Notes: generated by a model from the letters alone, not told the origin. Positions 21,536 through 35,589 are shown, counted from the stretch's first letter. The stretch: DNA of 64,000 bases from Monomorium pharaonis (GCF_013373865.1 NC_050468.1:27298774-27362773), one strand, 5' to 3'. Translations and numbers: made by a program.

Positions 21536-23690
21536 ATCTTAGAAAACTTTGCTTAAATTTCACCACGGCTGTCAAATTATCAATCGTAAACAAAAGCCCG
21601 ATGTCTCCATGTGAAGTTGAAAAGGTGTTTGCCGCTGTGCTTCACGCTTTTCTGTTGGCAGCATTAGCGAAATTCAATCTAGATATAGTTTACGCAGCGG
21701 ACAGCCTGGAACGGCCATGACAGACCATGAATCCTCGCGCTCGAGGTAAACGGTCTATTAAATTTACACGAAGTATATTAAACCTAACGTGGACATTGAA
21801 TCCGCAGGTATAAAATATTTTGTTTTCGTCAACGCCAAATTTTTATATTATAAATAGAATAAATTTTATTATTATTTTTTTTTTAAATCAATGTTTCAAG
21901 CCAATAACGATCGAGAAAGGTATGTGACGTTACACAGTTTGTTCAAAAATTTTATTTATCATGTACACTAATAGCCAATTATTATTTGACTGAAAGAATT
22001 CTCTGTAGATCCAAAGTTCATCATTGTTTTTTGTAATGTCACTTGCATTATGATTATTAAGTTATAAGTATATATAATTACTTTTTTTGAAAAATGTGTA
22101 TATATAAGTTTCTAGAATTTGAGGACATGTGAATAATCAATTTTATCCTTTGGTTGTTTCACTTTTACTGTAAATATTATTGTAATTAAATATATTTTAT
22201 AAATTATTAAATATATTTTTTATTACACGTCAAAATGCTTCTTTTTCTCGTATAGAAAGTGATCGATTTCTCACAGAATGGTTTCCTCGCACAAATATTA
22301 AATATTAAAGAAAACAAAAAAATCTGCATTTCAAATAATGCAGATTTTTTTATTAACTCCATCATTTACATTATCTAAAATGCAGATTTTTTGTTTTCTT
22401 TAATATTTAATGTAAATTTAATATTGACATTTAATATTGACAATATATTTTTAACGTACTATGTAAAAAAATTACATCTTATTTGTAGGTAAATTCATAT
22501 GTGCATATTGTAAAATTTGCGACCTGATCTTTACTGACATCTTCTGTGAAAGACTGCAATTGTTTTAAAGCCTTAGCAATGGCGGTTTATTTGAGCGTCT
22601 GATTTACTACTACTATATAATAAAAAATTTAAGTTATTATACTTATTTCTTGTATTATTAGAGAATTTATTCATAAAAATTTAATTATCTAGTAATAGAA
22701 TAAATTTTACAAATTTAATCTTAATTGTTTATTCTTGTGTATATAGATAATTTGATAATTTTATTTAAATATTTTAATGCAATATGATTAATTAACTTCT
22801 AATAATAGCTATATACAATTTTTAATAGAAGTCTAGTTCTTAAGTAAAAATTTTACATTTACATTGAAAATACTTTTTTAAAATTGATAAACTGAAAACT
22901 GGATTATTATTTACAAATAACATTGATATTTAATACGTATGTATACATTCTCAGTATATATGTATACTTATGCAATTGGCGGCATTTACGCAGTAGAATT
23001 TACACACGTTTTCAATTAATAGTTCCGTTTATTTTAGCTTAGACAGGGTTGCATTCTATGTCTATATAATCACGCGTGTAGATACATATATGCATATACA
23101 TATATGCATATATGTATCAACGTCGCACGTGCAATTGATCAATCGTCAATGATCGAATATTAATTTTTCTTGAAAATTATCATTAATAATTTTTTTATAT
23201 TACTCAAAAATATCTTATAAACAGAAGACCAATAAGTCGAATAAGCAGTGAGTGAAAAAATACTTTTTAAATATCTTTTAAAAATCCGTTAAACAAAATT
23301 TACATTATTTTTTATCAATTTTTAATCTTTTTAATAGCTATTATTCATACTTCTATTAAGTATTTGTTATTGACCACAAATCGTATTTTATACAACTTCA
23401 TTGTATTTTTGTTGATTGTTTATTTTATTTTTTATCATATTTTATTGCTTCTCCTCACACAGACACGCGCGCGCACGCACATACGCACACACACGCATTT
23501 TGTAAGTGCAAAATAATTCTATTATCTGTTTCGAACTTTTGGATTAAATTAAACTTTTGTTCTATTGAACATTTAATTGCGAAAATTGATTAATTTGTGG
23601 TTGCAAATTTTTCTTAAGTCTAATAATCTTGTGAATCTTTAATTCGAATTGGATTGCTTTGATCTCTCAACTAAATTTTGTTCTCTGACG
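21536..23690. other. Otubain 5' flank and AT-rich desert start
   Basis: 21536-21750 is GC-richer and presumably the otubain promoter. Beyond it is AT-rich DNA with no exon, one fold-back at 22297-22411 and a CACGCGCG-type tract near 23458-23500. Confidence 0.4.
22297..22411. repeat. AT-rich fold-back element
   Basis: Arms AAAGAAAACAAAAAAATCTG (left) and CAGATTTTTTGTTTTCTTTA (right), about 35 bp each, with a second ATGCAGATTT copy in the loop. Confidence 0.7.
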
Positions 23691-25110
23691 GACAACACAA
23701 GAGAATGTAAGTCACGAATAATTAGGATTTCTACCGTGGAAGAGCATGACACAGCAGGTAATTAGCTGCAAGTATTTATAGTCACCCTGAAGAGCATCGG
23801 TACTAATCTGTTTAACATAGTTCACGATCGCACCCGCAATCGTGTTGCTTTTCTAGTCTGATGAATAAATCTGATTTTACCTGCGACAGTTAGATTCAGT
23901 TCGACTATATAGTACCGGTATATCCGGCATAACAAGTCTGTCCTCTCCAACGTATTTTTTTGAGCGCGGTAATTAGATTTCTGAAATCTTCGTGTCAAGA
24001 CAGTTTTGTTTTTAAATATCTTTATTATCATATTATATAATAATAATGCATCTCTTATAAAAAGTAGACACTTTTATTACACAGGAGAAAAAAGCTAATA
24101 TGATACTTTACTTTATTCATATACTTACTTTTATTATATTAGAAATATTATTAGAATTATTATATTAATTACTAGAAATAAAAAATAATTATTTAATAAA
24201 TAAGTAGTTAATTAACTTATTATTAAAAGTTATTTATTTATTAAATAATAAATAACTACGTTAATTAATTATAATAAACAGTTATGTTTTCGAACAATTC
24301 TAATTAACTAATTAATACTTGCCTAAAATTTTAACAAAAAAAGGTTGCATGTTTTTGCATAAAAAAAATTGAATAATATTATTTACCGAATGCATGGATT
24401 ATTCGTTTTTGAAGACACCTTCTTTTCGCTTTTTATCTTATTTTTATAAACTAACCACGCGTGTTCTTTAGTTGTATCATTCCATAGTCAGTGTAGACCA
24501 GCGTACGTTTCGTCACTTTCGCAACTGGACGAACGTCGGAGATGACTGTCATTTGACGGGATATACGAGAGAGTGGAAGTCGCTTTTCCTTGGATATTCT
24601 ATCTGTATATTAGGATTAAATCCCTGAGTGAATGGTTGTTGGAAATTACCGTTCGTCTCGCACGCGCAATTTATGCACGCTTGTTTTTATTATCATCGTT
24701 TAGCTTTGCACGGTCCGCTAAGCGGCTTAACGCCATCCTGATTAGCGACCACCGTTACGGACGAGAGGCTGCATGGGCGGGACACTATTTTTCGGGATTA
24801 ATAACCGAAATTTTTTTTTCTGCCCGCGCACACGTGAAACTTCTCTCCCGTGGTGGTGGGACGGTAGGAATTTTAGCGATTAAGCGCGACTATCATTTCT
24901 CCGCGTTACATTTCTCATCTCGTTCGCATACAAACAAGCGTCGTAAACTGGAAATTTTATCGGTCAGATGGAAGTGTTTGTTAATTTATCTTATTTAACG
25001 CAACTAAGCGAAATTAACTGCGCGCGAACTGCAGAGGAAATACGACGAGCGTACGTCGTTAACGAAATAATATAAGTTAAGTTGCATAAGAGACGCGAAC
25101 ATTATCGTAT
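23691..25110. promoter_or_regulatory. GC-elevated islands, presumed regulatory
   Basis: 23691-23960 and 24470-25090 stand out from the AT-rich surroundings. The longest open frame (24573-24995, plus) lacks splice sites, domain similarity or composition that would support a gene. Regulatory role is inference from composition. Confidence 0.25.
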
Positions 25111-25582
25111 GGTACTTATGACGTCTTCATAATATTTTACTAAAGACGAGAGCTAATGCAATTATCCGTGGTAGACCAAAGGCAATGCTTCAGATTCAGA
25201 GAGTTGAGGATATTGAAATTTTATAGACTGGCAAAGACTTGCTCTCATTTAACATTTATTATGCACACATAAATTAATATTAAAGGAATATTTCTGATGA
25301 TTTTTTAATCAATGTTACTATTCGAATGTATAACTGCATGCAATTAGGTTATAAACTTTATTTGAAAATGTTTAAATTAAGATATGATTACCATATGAGA
25401 AGTTTTTTTTTGTTTTTGTTGTTTATCTTGTTTCTCATGTAACCAAGTGTTTATTTTAGATTTATGTAATTTATATAAAAAATTTCATAATAGAAATTAT
25501 CGTCTAGAGTGATCTTTAAGAATCCATATTATCAATAAAAATTTATATAGATTTTCGTATTTGCATGATATGCAAATCACAA

Positions 25583-25725
25583 TCCGAGAAAAAATGGACT
25601 TATGTAATTATTGTATATATGATCATTTTGATATTATTATACATAATCATATATATGTTATTAGATCTGTTTATATCTAATTATTTATATTTCTATATGA
25701 TCATATAATGCCCATTTTTCTCGGG
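25583..25725. repeat. CCGAGAAAAAAT-ended fold-back element (short copy)
   Basis: Ends CCGAGAAAAAATGGAC and GCCCATTTTTCTCGGG are inverted. The interior has repeated TATGATCAT-type motifs. Same termini and interior motifs as the larger element at 52479-52938. Confidence 0.7.
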
Positions 25726-26164
25726 AAATTACAAGCATCATACGTTTTCTTTATTTAGACATAGTATTTGTCAAAGCAAGTGATATATTATTTATTGCTA
25801 CATTTATATTTTTATTGTCGCATTATATCACATTATATCTCATTGCCCGGTATCGTATTATTGTTCCATCATTTTAAAATTTGATATAACGCATTAATTA
25901 AATTTGTATGCGTCTTAAGATTCTTAAAGTGTGCGTATCGGATTATACACTGTACACTGAGAATTGCTAACTGAAGATCAAAATTTGATTAAGTAGTTAT
26001 ATTTATTGAATTAGTAGTTATAATTAAGTAGTTTTAATTTTATTCCGTTTCATTCTGATTCAAATCCAAATCTTTAATCTGCAATCTTTAATATGTTAAT
26101 CTCATATAGGTATTGCTGACTAGCGCATTGCGAGGCTGGAACAAATTGAAGATCAAGGACTTAA

Positions 26165-26289
26165 ACACAATGCCAGGCAGCAGGCAATAGAAACAGAAAT
26201 AATGAAAGAGAGAAAAAGAGAAAGGATCTTCTTCTCTCTTTCTCTCTCTCTTTATTTCTGTTCCTATTGCCTGTTGCCTGGTATTGTGT
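26165..26289. repeat. Fold-back element with purine/pyrimidine arms
   Basis: Ends ACACAATGCCAGGCAGCAGG and TGCCTGTTGCCTGGTATTGTGT. The arms continue through CAATAGAAACAGAAATA into GAAAGAGAG on the left and CTTTCTCTC on the right. About 125 bp. Confidence 0.8.
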
Positions 26290-26430
26290 AATGACTTTAA
26301 AACTTCCTAGAATATTCTAATAATATCAGAAAATGGGAAAGGATCGGTTGGGCATGAATTGCGCGCAAAAAACGAATATATTTATGATTTTCATGAAGGA
26401 ATGAGATGGATGCAAATAGAAGAAAAGTAA

Positions 26431-27076
26431 AGAAGGCTTACCTTGCCACCAACTTTGGAGAAACGTTACATTATTACGTCCTTTAAATGGAGCTTCGATC
26501 TTACCTGAACTTTGACATCACTTGGGATTAAGCCTTGAATTAGTAAATTGCAAGAAAATATTTCGCTGTTAGTTGCAAGCTTATTAGATTATCGAACGTT
26601 ATAGAATAGTGTATCTTTAACGGCAAATCTCGATCGGTTTTTTGTTTCGAAGAGTACTAATCATGCCGTGCTATTGTACAAATAAAAGTAAAGGAGATAA
26701 CGCACAAGTAAACGGGCGGGGACCATTGTTTCCGCAGCGTCTAACAAACAGTTAATTACCGTACCACGGTCACAGGAATGCGTTATTGTTTGCAAGTTCT
26801 GAAAAGGATGCAAATAGACCGGCTGAGACAGAAGGTTGATCCAGGATGCAGTGAATGAGAGAATATAGACGGGGATGGGGACGGGGGAACGGAATAAGAG
26901 AATAAAGAGGAGGAATAAAGGGAAATAAGAAGGAAATGCTTTGAAAATTTCAGAGGAAGCGGAAGATGTCGGAAGCGAAGCGAGAAAGAGAAAGAGAGAA
27001 AACGGGTAAGAAAGGGGGGTGAGAGGAATTGCGTGTACAGAAGAGAGGAATCGCTCTCTTCCTCTTCTCCCTCTCT

Positions 27077-27107
<31 letters not shown>

Positions 27108-27560
27108 CTTTTCTCTTTTCTCGATTCAGCCCCGTTTCCTGGCTCATTAGTTTCAAAATGGCGCCTAATCTGATTTACACGGCTTTTTCCCACGGTTCAC
27201 AGAACATGACAGAAGATCTTCGGTTATTTTCCGAAGCGGCGGCGTAGATGCCCTTACGCCGGAGACAGAGAAAGACATTGCTTGCACTGCTACGGCTGAC
27301 AAAAGTCTGATCGAACGAATTATCGGGTCACTCGTGAATCGGGTCCTTGTTTTCTCTCGTGAACGTATATCGAGTGTGCGTCGGGCGAGAAAACGTCGAT
27401 TTGCGGATAAATATTACCGCGATATTAGATTTTCACATTCTGTTAAGTCGTTGCGCGGGAAAAATTCAATCGGAAAGACGTATTTAAATAAGGACATTTG
27501 TTTTCTTTACCTACCCCTTTTCCGACTGATTTGCTTCAGTTATGCATCGTCGCTCGGCAC
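26431..27560. promoter_or_regulatory. GC-elevated region with CT tract, presumed regulatory
   Basis: 26780-27050 is purine-rich on the plus strand (AGAGAAAGAG), then flips to CT repeats at 27070-27107. Open frames here follow the low-complexity tract and are not believable genes. Confidence 0.25.
27070..27107. repeat. (CT)n microsatellite
   Basis: CTCTCT tract with a few T insertions. Confidence 0.85.
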
Positions 27561-28209
27561 ATTACATTCAGTGTGACATAGCGACATAAATTTGTGATTG
27601 TCACTTCAGTATTTAAAGTAATGTGTGCAATGATTAATGCCATCAATCCCATTAAATTAAGATACATATATGTACATATATTTCCGATATTTTCTGTAGT
27701 TGACAAATTTTTAACATACAATTAACATTCTAAAGTCTCTACACCTTTCTCTCTATATATATTTCGCAAATGTTTGATCATTAGAGGCTACTCCTTTAAA
27801 GAGATTCGGTAGAATGACCCTTTGAGAGAATCAAACATATATTTGCGGTTTTTCGTAATTTTGAACGGTTTTCGAAATATAGACACTTTTTATAGACATT
27901 CTATATATTTACGGCGATTAATTATTCAGAAAATACAAATTATATAGTTCTATTTATTGTGTTATATTTGTGATTTTGTATTGACTTTGTATGTAAAAAA
28001 TTGATTTACCCTTTTTTTTGTGTTTATGCATTGATGAATCTCTGCTAATAAAGCTTGAAATGTTCTGTTTAATTGAGAACCGTAACCTACGTTTGCGTCA
28101 TTGTTCTCTCTTGTGAGATTTCTCTTTGTAGATAACTTCATGTTTTAGTAACTTTTCCCCATCGTCTTTCCTTCATTTTTATTTTTGCGAGCTTTATTTA
28201 TCCCTAACA

Positions 28210-28247
<38 letters not shown>

Positions 28248-28620
28248 TTAAAACGAATAAAGAAGTTCTGCTAATTAAATCGTTAATAAAAGAATTTATT
28301 GTTTGCGGAATTAAATTTCCAATCATTAAGCTGACGGTTTCTCTCTTTTTTATTTCTCTTCTTTACCTCAAATATATAAACATAATATCGTCAACACAAG
28401 TTATTACGCTACTCCATTCAATTTATGGGCTAAGTTTTTAAAATATCCATAAATTCGAGTATTGCTAATTGTTAATTAAGAACGTCAGGTTTTATTGTGC
28501 AATATTTGGTAAAAAATTTTTTGCCATCTTAATCAGTGAACAATATTTTCAAATGTTTATTAAATATTTATTTATTTTACATTATTTTTTTAAATAGAAT
28601 TTTACAAATAAGTATTTTGT
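27561..28620. other. AT-rich desert
   Basis: No gene. A (CA)n tract lies at 28211-28246. Confidence 0.4.
28211..28246. repeat. (CA)n microsatellite
   Basis: 18 CA units, uninterrupted. Confidence 0.95.
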
Positions 28621-29180
28621 CGCGAGCCACGCATCGTCAACTATTGGTCTCGCAAATGGATAAGTATGGCGAAAAGTTCATTAAATAAATTTCCCTCGAT
28701 ATGACTATTGTAAAACCTGCTCTTATAATCCTCGCGCTTATGCACTTTTCGTTTAATCAACGCGCGTAATAATTTTTGTGATATTAAATGTTCAAAATCG
28801 GGAAAATTAACTGTGTGCTGTATGCATTCTCCGTTCTCTAATTTAACGAACTCGTTGTCGTATTTCTATCGGATATGGTGCGTGTCTCGCGAAACGATTG
28901 CAACGTCTCAGGCATCACCGTCGCCGGGATTGACGTATCCTTCCCTCGGTGCGAAATTGCCGCCGGAAAATTGGCCCGGCGGTGTCGCACTACCACGAAA
29001 AGACGGATCTCTTCGCGAATTTCACCGCAATTTAACGCCCACATTTTCGCAGGCTTTCTCTCTGCAGCACTCCGGCGAGAATACTGTCTCCCGCTACACT
29101 TCTCAGGCTGTAACTACATTTTCGTCTAATTAAATCGGTCTCGCCTGCCTCAAAAGCGATACAGAGAGGTGGTCCCGAGG
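28621..29180. promoter_or_regulatory. GC-elevated island, presumed regulatory
   Basis: About 0.5 kb of balanced composition within AT-rich DNA. Three overlapping open frames of 68-106 codons occupy both strands, with no recognisable domain, so I do not call a gene. Confidence 0.25.
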
Positions 29181-31228
29181 GAGAATATAAATATATACAT
29201 GTTCCTAAATGGTATATAAATACGTAAAATATATTTAAATTTTAAAATATCTCTGCGATTGAGATGTCTTTTTCTCTTTATATTGTTTAGAAGCATTTTT
29301 ACCAACTACTCTCTCCATCAACACTTGAAATTAATTTTAAGTGGAAGATCTTTTTATGATGTCCTTATTGTGATTTCGATATTCTGTGAAATCGTTATAC
29401 GTATAAGTGCTTCTTGTTTTCAAAAAGGATTTATTGATAGATAAAATTTAGCTCCGGGTTATTTTTATAAAACGTATCGGTAATGGCTGAAATTTATTAT
29501 ACCTGTATACTGATTTTATATTGATTTTATTTTCTAACTCATGAGTCAGAAATGTAATGATATAAGTTATTGTATTTTTTATTTTTTTTTATTTATGTTC
29601 ATTTTGCAAAAATATGTTTTATTGGGATTTTGAAGTACATATAAAATTTTTTTTACTAGAAATATTTATAACTATTTTTTTATAGATACTGTAATATTTG
29701 GAGATACTTTTCATAGATATGTAACATAATATTTAAAAAAATAATTACTACATTATACTTACAGTGACTTATTATCACATTAGAAACTAAACTTTTTACA
29801 TTAGTTTTTATAACTGTTTCCTTTTTTATATTAATACATAATTTATAATACATTCTTTCGTAATTATTTAACGTACTATAAAGATTATTTATTATATATA
29901 ATATATATATATATGATTCATAAATCGTGTAGTGTCGATAAAGATTATTTCTTTTTATTGTTTTTATTTTTTATTCGTAAATTATAAATGTAGTGATAAT
30001 AAATTTATTCTTTTCTTTTTTATTTATATTGCAAAAATATAAATTTTTAAATATTGAAATAGTACACAAATTAAAAAAATTTTGTATTCTTTTGCTGGGA
30101 ATATTTTTAACAATTACAAATGATGCCTGCGTTAAGTGATGAAGGCTTGCAATAAATATTACAAAGAAATATACATATAGAGTGTCTTAATTCACTTTTT
30201 TTTGTTAAAATATGTTATAATAAAATATAAAATATCTTGTAAATTTATTAATCTTTATACATATATATTATATATAGAGTATATGTTTTTTTTATTTTAA
30301 AAATAAACACGAGAACACATTTTGTACACGAGAACAATGTAATTATGAAAAAATCTTTTTTCTTTTTTGTTACTATCAAATTCATTCACGATCGTACATT
30401 TTAATGCGATCCAGCTGTGCGATATTATCTTGGAATTATTGTCGGTGTGCACAATGCGATGCGGGTTATGTCACGATAATAAGATCGCTTAAGAATGTGA
30501 AACGCTTCGATGGAATGTTGATTTCCATTAAATTAAACACCGGCAAATACGCCGGCAGGATCGCTCTTGAAATTATTATCACGACGATGACAGATAGCGA
30601 CGTGTTATTGGATTATAAGCTTATTGAACCGTATTGGATCAAGCATGAACATATTTTTGGTATCTTGTTTCAATCATTCATCACTGAATTCAATTTTAGA
30701 CTACTCTCTGTGCACCTCTCTTTTATGAAATATTTTATTTAGGATTCAAGCTATATAATTTTTCAATTTGTTGAGAACATAAAAATAATTGCATGTAATG
30801 TAATTGCACTGATTTTAGTTAACCAACACTGTACATGTAAATATATTAACGTTATTGATAAAGCTGATAAATGTGTATTGAACCCTTAGGAAAACGCTTA
30901 AATTACTTTAGATAAACTTTTTACATACCTTAAATTACTTAAAAATTACCTAAAAAATTTCTTCAGTAAACTTTTAGATTTGTAATTTTGAAAACTTTAA
31001 TCTCATTTAAAGTAAATTTTCCTAAGGGAATATGTAATAAAACGCAAATAAATATTATAGATATCTAATCATACATCTCTATATATGAACTGTGGCATTA
31101 AATAAAATATAAGGTGTGCACCAACGCACACTAATGTGTTTAATTGTTTTAAGTCGTTATAAGTCTTACACATACATATAGAGTCATCTCCCTCGCAGGG
31201 AGATATAAATATTCCTATAAAGATTTTA

Positions 31229-31234
31229 CACACG

Positions 31235-31278
<44 letters not shown>
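31229..31278. repeat. (CA)n microsatellite
   Basis: About 24 CA units with two CG variants at the left end. Confidence 0.95.
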
Positions 31279-31281
<3 letters not shown>

Positions 31282-32492
31282 TAATACCAGAATATATTGC
31301 TTCGTACATGAGTATCAGAGGGAATCCTTTGATATGTTTGTGTAATCGTCTATTGATACGGAGTATCTTGTTTATCGCATTATTATATTATTATTTCTTT
31401 TTTTATATTCCTAATGATACTTTGGATGATAATTGTAAGATTTCGCTAACAATCGAAAGTAAATTTTAAGTTAAATTCATGCTGAGTTACTGTCAACCAT
31501 TCCAGAAGTCTAATTGACTTATAGGAAGATAGAGAGATCTCGTTTACTCTCGTGAAACTCTTGAAATTTATACTCAAAATATTCGACATTTTTCTTGAAA
31601 AGATAATTTCATTTCACGGTAATTTCTGAAAAGGGATATGGCCTTCTGTGGATCACGAAAGTCATTTACTGTTTTGAGTACGCGCCAGGTACCGCCCGTT
31701 TGCGGAACGGTGATGTATCACGAGATCCGAAAACCGCGATATGCACGCATATACGACCCTACCGTGCGTAATAATTCAGCGCACCGTAATAACGAGTTGC
31801 TAACCGGCTAATGAATAACCGGTGAAAATTAAACAGTACGCAAATCGAGTTTCCAGTCCGCGTGTTTGCGGATCCTGATTGCTCATTCTCACGGTAGATG
31901 AGGGTGAACGAAAAAAGATGTTTTATTGACACGACGACACGCGTCATCATTATGCAAGTGTCGTTTGCATTTAAGGGATAAATTTAAGTTCGTTGTTTTC
32001 CTAATGATATACGGATAGGCTTAATTACGTTGCACTCAAATTTGCAAATATTTAATTAAAATAACCAAATAATAAATAATTTAATAAAAGTTTTGTCAAT
32101 TTATCCAAAATATTGTTAATTAGCAGATTGTTAATTAGACAACTAGAATAACGGTAAACTGATATGAGTAATAAATATACAGTATTTTATTTTTAATTTT
32201 AAACAAAATATTATTGGATTAATTGATAAAAATTCTTATTTAAAATACTGGATAAAATTAGTCAAAAATTGGTTTAATTAATAACTTTCTGTGATTATTA
32301 TAATAATGTTTATTATAATAATAATAATTATTAGTAAAAGTATGCAAGTAGTTTTTCTTTTTCTGCAATTATACATACAAATTTAAAACATGCATGTACA
32401 AATGAAGAAGATAGCAGATAATTTAATAACACACACGCACGCGCGCACACCACTCCCTCCCCCCCACACACAAATTAATTTAAGTGCCAGAA

Positions 32493-32514
32493 TGTGTGTG
32501 TGTGTGTGTGTGTG
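32493..32514. repeat. (TG)n microsatellite
   Basis: 11 TG units; see the facing CA tract to the left. Confidence 0.9.
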
Positions 32515-33000
32515 TTACATAAAATTATGTAAAAAACTGTTTTTGAAAGAATAATTCTTATTCTAAAAGTACAACTCTTTCTCCAGATAAATTAACTTCC
32601 AGTATGTAGTAATACTACTTGGAATTTTTAATAAATTTTGCCAATGTGTCGTCGTTAATTTTGCCTCAATTATTGCAAATCATTACTGGCGACTTTTCAA
32701 ATATTTTGAATTTGTTAAAAAATTTAATTAATTCAAATGAATAACTTTTTAGCGTAGTGGAGATAAGGATTTTTTCATAATATAGAACAAAAAAATCAGG
32801 ATTTATAAATTGACATAGCCAGCATGATTAGCAGTATGATTAGCAGTTTAGAATCTAAACCTAAAGAGTTAAACACTCTTAATTTTTACTGTATAGCTAA
32901 ATAAAAAGAAACAGCTAAATAACTTTGTAGATTTCTCTTAAATTTCGAGCAGCAGAGTAAGATCTAAGACAAATCTATATAACTCGTGATAATTTAATCG

Positions 33001-33990
33001 GTACTTTTCGCTCGCGATATCCTCTGTAGCGATGGCGTTAATAATAGCTCACCTTATTGCCAGCTGCCCGCGAAGCGAACGAGATTTCGCATGCACACGG
33101 AACAAGCTCGCATACATCATCGATGGGCCGCTTCCAATAAACTGTAGCAGCCGCTCTTGCCACGTCGTTAATCACCGCGCGAGCGACAGCAACACCGAAG
33201 GGGAAGGTCACGAATGGTTTGGGTGCCGGAAACGCGCTCGAGTCCTAATCATTCAAGTTTCTTCTTGAAATTAGATCGCTTTGTACGCAAAGTTCGCGCA
33301 TTAAGTCGCCAGTATTTTGATTGCGGCGGCTCGTACGACCCTAGGGGACCTCACACCACTATCACCACGTGCTAATAGATAGGATTAATCAATTGAAGAT
33401 GTTATCGATTATGTCCTACCGCCGCTAAGTCAATAAACGGGTGGGATTTAGCTTAGCTATTAGCCGCTATATCCGATGGGGTTCAGAGACGCAATCCTCG
33501 TCTCAATCGTATTATGATTTAGAACGTAGAGTTGAGGAATTCTCCTTTGTTTTAGTAAGTTTATTCTTCTACAAAATCGCTGCAATAGTTACCTAGTAAA
33601 AGTTTAATACAATATAATCCCGAAACAGATAATCGTCTTACAGCTTTGATTAAGCCTTATCCGATTTCTGTGCTTGAAGTACGATGCGGATAACATTGCC
33701 AGATATTAGCCCCGTAATCAGGAATGAAACACAATGTTGCATCAGGCTCTGGTTAAAATTGCACATCTAAAGTAGCCACTCGTGCTGGATCAGATTTCCG
33801 CAATAATGTCATTGTTAAATAGGATGTACCAATGCGATCAGAATGCAATGCGATTGCCAAATTACAGTATTTTTATCAGTGCCTGATCAGGCTGCCTGAA
33901 TTCTTGCAAAACAAGTTCTTTTGCGATCAAGATCAGGATCGAGTCTTGATGTTGCAGATTTCGATAGTGTTTTTAATTTATAGACGCTGA
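33001..33990. promoter_or_regulatory. GC-elevated islands, presumed regulatory
   Basis: 33000-33520 is CpG-containing and includes a CACGTG E-box near 33366; 33640-33990 is a second moderate island. No exon with splice sites. Confidence 0.3.
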
Positions 33991-34465
33991 TCTAAATAAA
34001 TTTACAAACGTCTTTCAACATATAAATATTTTATTAAATTTTAAATAGATAGGTGTTTATTATAATGTCTTCTTGTACATTTATATCTTTTATGACAAGT
34101 GTAATGCATATAGAAATGGAATATGACAGTCAACGTATAATATACAGAATAACAATACAATTTTTTTTTCTCAAGACTTTACAAAATTTCTCATAAAAAC
34201 TATATAGTTATATATAATATGTTGTATAATATATAGTTAGAATGCTATATAAATAAAATTTTAGAAAAAATCTTTAGTTTTAACAATTTTTATGAGCAAA
34301 AGCCTTTTAACAAAATAAAATGTATTGTTTTGTGACCACTAAAATTAAAGAGTCTAATTACAATTCAAATGAAGATAACCCGACAGACTTGCTCGAAACA
34401 TTTGAGTTGTTTTCTTCCCGTGGTCGAAGAAATGTGGAAAAAATCTATCTCGTCGGTCCGTGACC
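33991..34465. other. AT-rich spacer
   Basis: Simple AT-rich sequence. I see nothing in it. Confidence 0.4.
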
Positions 34466-34706
34466 CGATAGAAAAGAATGCTTAACTCAAATAAATATTC
34501 ATTAGCACCAATCATTAGTACTATCAATAGTACCAATAACATATTTTATTGAAAATCAATAATACTCATTTAAAACAAGTAATACTTTCTATAATTTAAA
34601 AAATATTTCTTATTTGAAATAAATATTATTCATTTTCTATAAAATATGTTATCGGTACTATACGAATGAACATTTATTTTTGAGTTAAGCATTCTTTTCT
34701 GTCAGT
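34466..34706. repeat. Fold-back element, about 240 bp
   Basis: Ends GATAGAAAAGAATGCTTAAC and GTTAAGCATTCTTTTCTGTC are inverted. Arms extend through CAAATAAATATTCATT and GAATGAACATTTATTTTTG. Interior ATAACATATTTTAT and ATAAAATATGTTAT are also paired. Confidence 0.8.
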
Positions 34707-34729
34707 GTAATAATTTTGCAATCATCAAA

Positions 34730-35470
34730 CCCTGTCAGTTGCGCCACCACGTCGGAAATGCAAGAACATTTTAAATTTCTCCATCGATTATTTTGCCACC
34801 CTCTTCCTTAACGTTGACTCAAATGCGACCGGGTCGATCGCTCAAACGTGCGCATCTCTCGACCGAATCGCTCGATCGGGACCCGAGCGATTTTCAGCCG
34901 GACCGTGTCCTACCCACGCACGTGTCGATCGTCGGGAAACTCGCGTGGCATGACAAACGATCTCACCTGGCCGTGGCACTTTACTAATCCCTCGCTTCCC
35001 CCTCCTTTCGTAAGGTTCTCGCCTCGCGAACCCCCTCGTCCCTCCTTCGTTTTCCTCGCCTCTCCGCGCCCCCGGCGTGGATCCGTCTTGAGGACGCGCG
35101 TCCCTCTTCCCGGGGCCGCGAAAACCACTCAGGAGTCGCTGATGGAAAGCATTTTTAGCGCACGCTCGCGCACGTCCGCCGCACGCCGCCGCAGACTGCG
35201 AAATTTATCATTTTCCCCGGGAAATGGCAAGTGCGCGCCGCGCGTTATCAGCAGTGACACATATGCAACGCTCCGGAGATCGATCATTCGCGCTAACCCA
35301 TTCAGACGTTCTGGCGTCTCTGCGAAAATTCTGGCGGCGGCGGTTTGGAATTTCGGTGGAAAGGACACATTTTTCTAACCCGAGCGCTTAACGTATAATA
35401 CAACGCGAGGCGAAAGTCAATTTTTAATCGTCCTCCGCGTCTCGAGTGTCCTGACGCGTACGGGACAGGC
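34730..35470. promoter_or_regulatory. CpG-rich island, presumed regulatory
   Basis: The most GC-rich 0.6 kb of the desert (34780-35390), with many CGATCG/TCGCGCG motifs. Open frames of up to 176 codons exist on both strands at once, as expected from GC-rich, stop-poor DNA; their translations are Arg/Pro/Ser-rich without domains. Confidence 0.35.
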
Positions 35471-35589
35471 TTTGGGACAGAGGTGTTCAGTTTTTTTCCA
35501 AATTTTTTTTTCCAAATGTAGGCTTCATTATTATCACAAAGAACTCCTTTGGGTGGATGAATAGATTACGAGGATATTGGCAGTACATT

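Larger units (their letters stand above)
25111..26430. other. AT-rich desert with two fold-back elements
   Basis: No exon seen. See the repeats at 25583-25725 and 26165-26289. Confidence 0.4.
29181..33000. other. AT-rich desert with small islands and CA/TG microsatellites
   Basis: No supported exon. GC-richer patches at 30370-30680 and 31600-31960. (CA)n at 31229-31278. A CA-rich tract (32431-32471) faces a (TG)n tract at 32493-32514 across about 20 bases and could pair with it. Confidence 0.4.

Noticed and set aside
24573..24998. 141-codon plus frame
   Set aside because: No domain, no splice context, ordinary composition for the island.
26783..27193. 136-codon minus frame
   Set aside because: Driven by GA/CT low-complexity sequence.
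30404..30742. 112-codon plus frame beginning with ATG
   Set aside because: AT-rich second half, no domain, no conservation evidence; too weak to list as a gene.
34793..35378. 176-codon frame in the CpG-rich island
   Set aside because: Several frames on both strands are open together, the product is Arg/Pro/Ser-rich without a domain, and no splice sites frame it.
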